A stretch of 50,778 nucleotides of DNA. Origin: Nitrospira sp. SG-bin1. Its GTDB lineage: Bacteria; Nitrospirota; Nitrospiria; Nitrospirales; Nitrospiraceae. Numbering within the stretch: the first letter of the stretch is position 1; every line of letters begins with the position of its first letter. The notes below the pieces were generated by a model. It ran no database searches and was not told the DNA's origin. It was given only the letters and a program-made list of their open reading frames with translations. The position numbers and the translations under genes are program-made. The stretch covers positions 1-50,778 of the forward strand of contig LVWS01000012.1 in NCBI GenBank assembly GCA_002083365.1, read 5' to 3'. Of the stretch, positions 49,844 through 50,778 are shown piece by piece.

Positions 49844-50778
49844 ATGAGGGTAGCGCAGACGACCAACAAGAAATTGGTGTTTGCCATTCTTCTCTCCGCC
49901 CTCACTGTCGGCCTGATGCTGACGTTGGGGCGAGTACCATTGGCCGTCAGTCAACCGGTGACGATACCGGCGAAGACGGTCAAGGGTCCAATTCCGATGG
50001 ACGGCGCCAACCCGATTTGGGAAAGCGTTCCGGGCGTGGTCGTTCCGTTGAGCGGTCAGCTCATCACGACTCCGATGCACCCCAATATCTCGGTGAAGTC
50101 GGTGTTCGTCAAGGCGATGACCAACGGCAAGGACATAGGGCTGCGGTTGGAATGGATCGATCAGACCAAGAATGACACGGCGATCGGCCCGCAAGACTTC
50201 CGTGACCAGGTTGCGGTGATGTTTCCGGTGAACACGGCCGGGGCTCCACCGTTCCAATGCATGGGACAGTCCGGCGGGACGACCAACATCTGGCGATGGA
50301 ACGCCGAATGGCAGAAGGACATCGGCAAGGACAGTGCCGGAATCTGGGATGTCGACGATCAATATCCCGGCATTTTCTGGGACTATTACTTTGAAGAACC
50401 TGCGGGAGGCGTCACCTATCCGGATCGTATCGGCCGAAGCCTCGGACCGTTCAACTCCGGCATCTGGTCGGGCAACATTATGTCCGACCCGACACTTCGC
50501 GTGAGTTCGGTCGAAGATTTGAGCGCCAACGGCTTCAGTACCCTCACGACACAAGCTCATCAGGATGTCATCGGGAATGGAGTCTGGGAGCCGTCCGGGT
50601 CCGTCAAGGGTGGAGGATATACGGGACCCACATGGCGGGTCGTCGTGAAGCGGACGTTGGAGACCGGCGATGCAAACGACGTCCAGTTCAAGGCCGGCAT
50701 GTCGGTGCCGATTGCATTTGCAGTGTGGGACGGCGCCAACATCGAGCGGAACGGCATGAAGTCGCTGTCGACCTGGTT
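49844..50778 (+). CDS. NxrC-like nitrite oxidoreductase gamma subunit, truncated by the window edge
   Basis: The open frame from ATG 49844 (ribosome site AGAGGAGGGAG) runs past the window end; 311 codons are visible. It has a Sec signal (LVFAILLSALTVGLMLTLG, cleavage near VPLAVSQ). A beta-rich domain follows, with IPMDGANPIWESVPGVVVPL, GLRLEWIDQTKND, VAVMFPVNTAG, NIWRWNAEWQ and FAVWDGANIERNG. This is the ethylbenzene-dehydrogenase/DMSO-reductase gamma type that binds one b-haem. The related domain occurs fused to cytochrome c at 21932. With the TorD-like gene 65 bases upstream it fits the periplasmic NXR of Nitrospira; other gamma-like paralogues cannot be excluded. Confidence 0.85.
   Translation, partial: MRVAQTTNKKLVFAILLSALTVGLMLTLGRVPLAVSQPVTIPAKTVKGPIPMDGANPIWESVPGVVVPLSGQLITTPMHPNISVKSVFVKAMTNGKDIGLRLEWIDQTKNDTAIGPQDFRDQVAVMFPVNTAGAPPFQCMGQSGGTTNIWRWNAEWQKDIGKDSAGIWDVDDQYPGIFWDYYFEEPAGGVTYPDRIGRSLGPFNSGIWSGNIMSDPTLRVSSVEDLSANGFSTLTTQAHQDVIGNGVWEPSGSVKGGGYTGPTWRVVVKRTLETGDANDVQFKAGMSVPIAFAVWDGANIERNGMKSLSTW

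Noticed and set aside
1..50778. CRISPR arrays, tRNA and rRNA genes
   Set aside because: No regularly spaced repeats, cloverleaf-like sequences or conserved rRNA segments were seen in any intergenic region.

Overview
The window reads as chromosomal DNA of a Nitrospira-type nitrite-oxidising bacterium (canonical nitrite oxidiser or comammox; the window cannot separate them). The grounds are a pair of large cytochrome bd-like oxidase subunits embedded among membrane-anchored c-type cytochromes, a MobA gene for bis-MGD cofactor, and at the right edge a TorD/NarJ-type chaperone followed by an exported NxrC-like haem-binding subunit. This assignment rests on recognising families by eye; no database search was run.

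Layout. 1-5286: the tail of an upstream gene (probably the urea transporter ATPase urtE), then ureABC-ureF-ureG-ureD with no ureE. 5327-6217 (minus): fatty acid desaturase. 6366-7383: an exported cupredoxin-like protein with its own sigma70-type promoter and a strong terminator. 7633-8411: an RlpA-like lipoprotein gene broken by one missing base. 8599-9579: O-methyltransferase. 9679-23795: a long plus-strand respiratory block containing a DUF420 membrane protein, a PCP_red-domain protein, a multi-spanning membrane protein, bd-like oxidase copy 1, a DUF3047 protein, a small glycine-rich membrane protein, two SUMF1-fold anchored proteins, tiny one-helix membrane proteins, bd-like oxidase copy 2 and three c-type cytochromes, closed by a perfect intrinsic terminator. 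23815-25495: mobA and a GT9 heptosyltransferase. 25550-31484: argS, tgt, yajC, secD, secF. 31632-36250: a three-PAS sensor kinase and its NtrC-type regulator. 36347-37808: a small exported protein and an aldo/keto reductase.

38307-43136 is a mobile island: two IS1595-family transposon units in head-to-tail tandem. Each is bounded by inverted repeats beginning GGCATTAATATA, and the three junctions carry the 8-bp sequence AGAATTTT. Both units have a transposase at the right end and a gene for a small lysine-rich protein at the left end. The cargo between them differs: a DUF3800 protein in unit A; a coiled-coil/winged-helix-like protein, two phage-type small proteins and a strongly structured noncoding stretch in unit B. 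43306-46745 holds a thioredoxin-fold protein, a SIMPL-domain protein, a decayed gene and a seven-bladed WD40 protein. 46957-50778 holds an HExxH/zinc-ribbon protein, a four-cluster ferredoxin, the TorD-like chaperone and the truncated NxrC-like gene.

How it fits together (inference). Urease yields ammonia and CO2. Nitrite oxidation by a molybdenum NXR (bis-MGD via MobA, folding via the TorD-like chaperone, haem transfer via NxrC) feeds c-type cytochromes. The 9.7-23.7 kb block looks like the terminal-oxidase end of that chain. The strongest candidates for undescribed biology are the modular tandem IS1595 transposons with their conserved small basic protein, and the oxidase block with its unannotated one-helix proteins.
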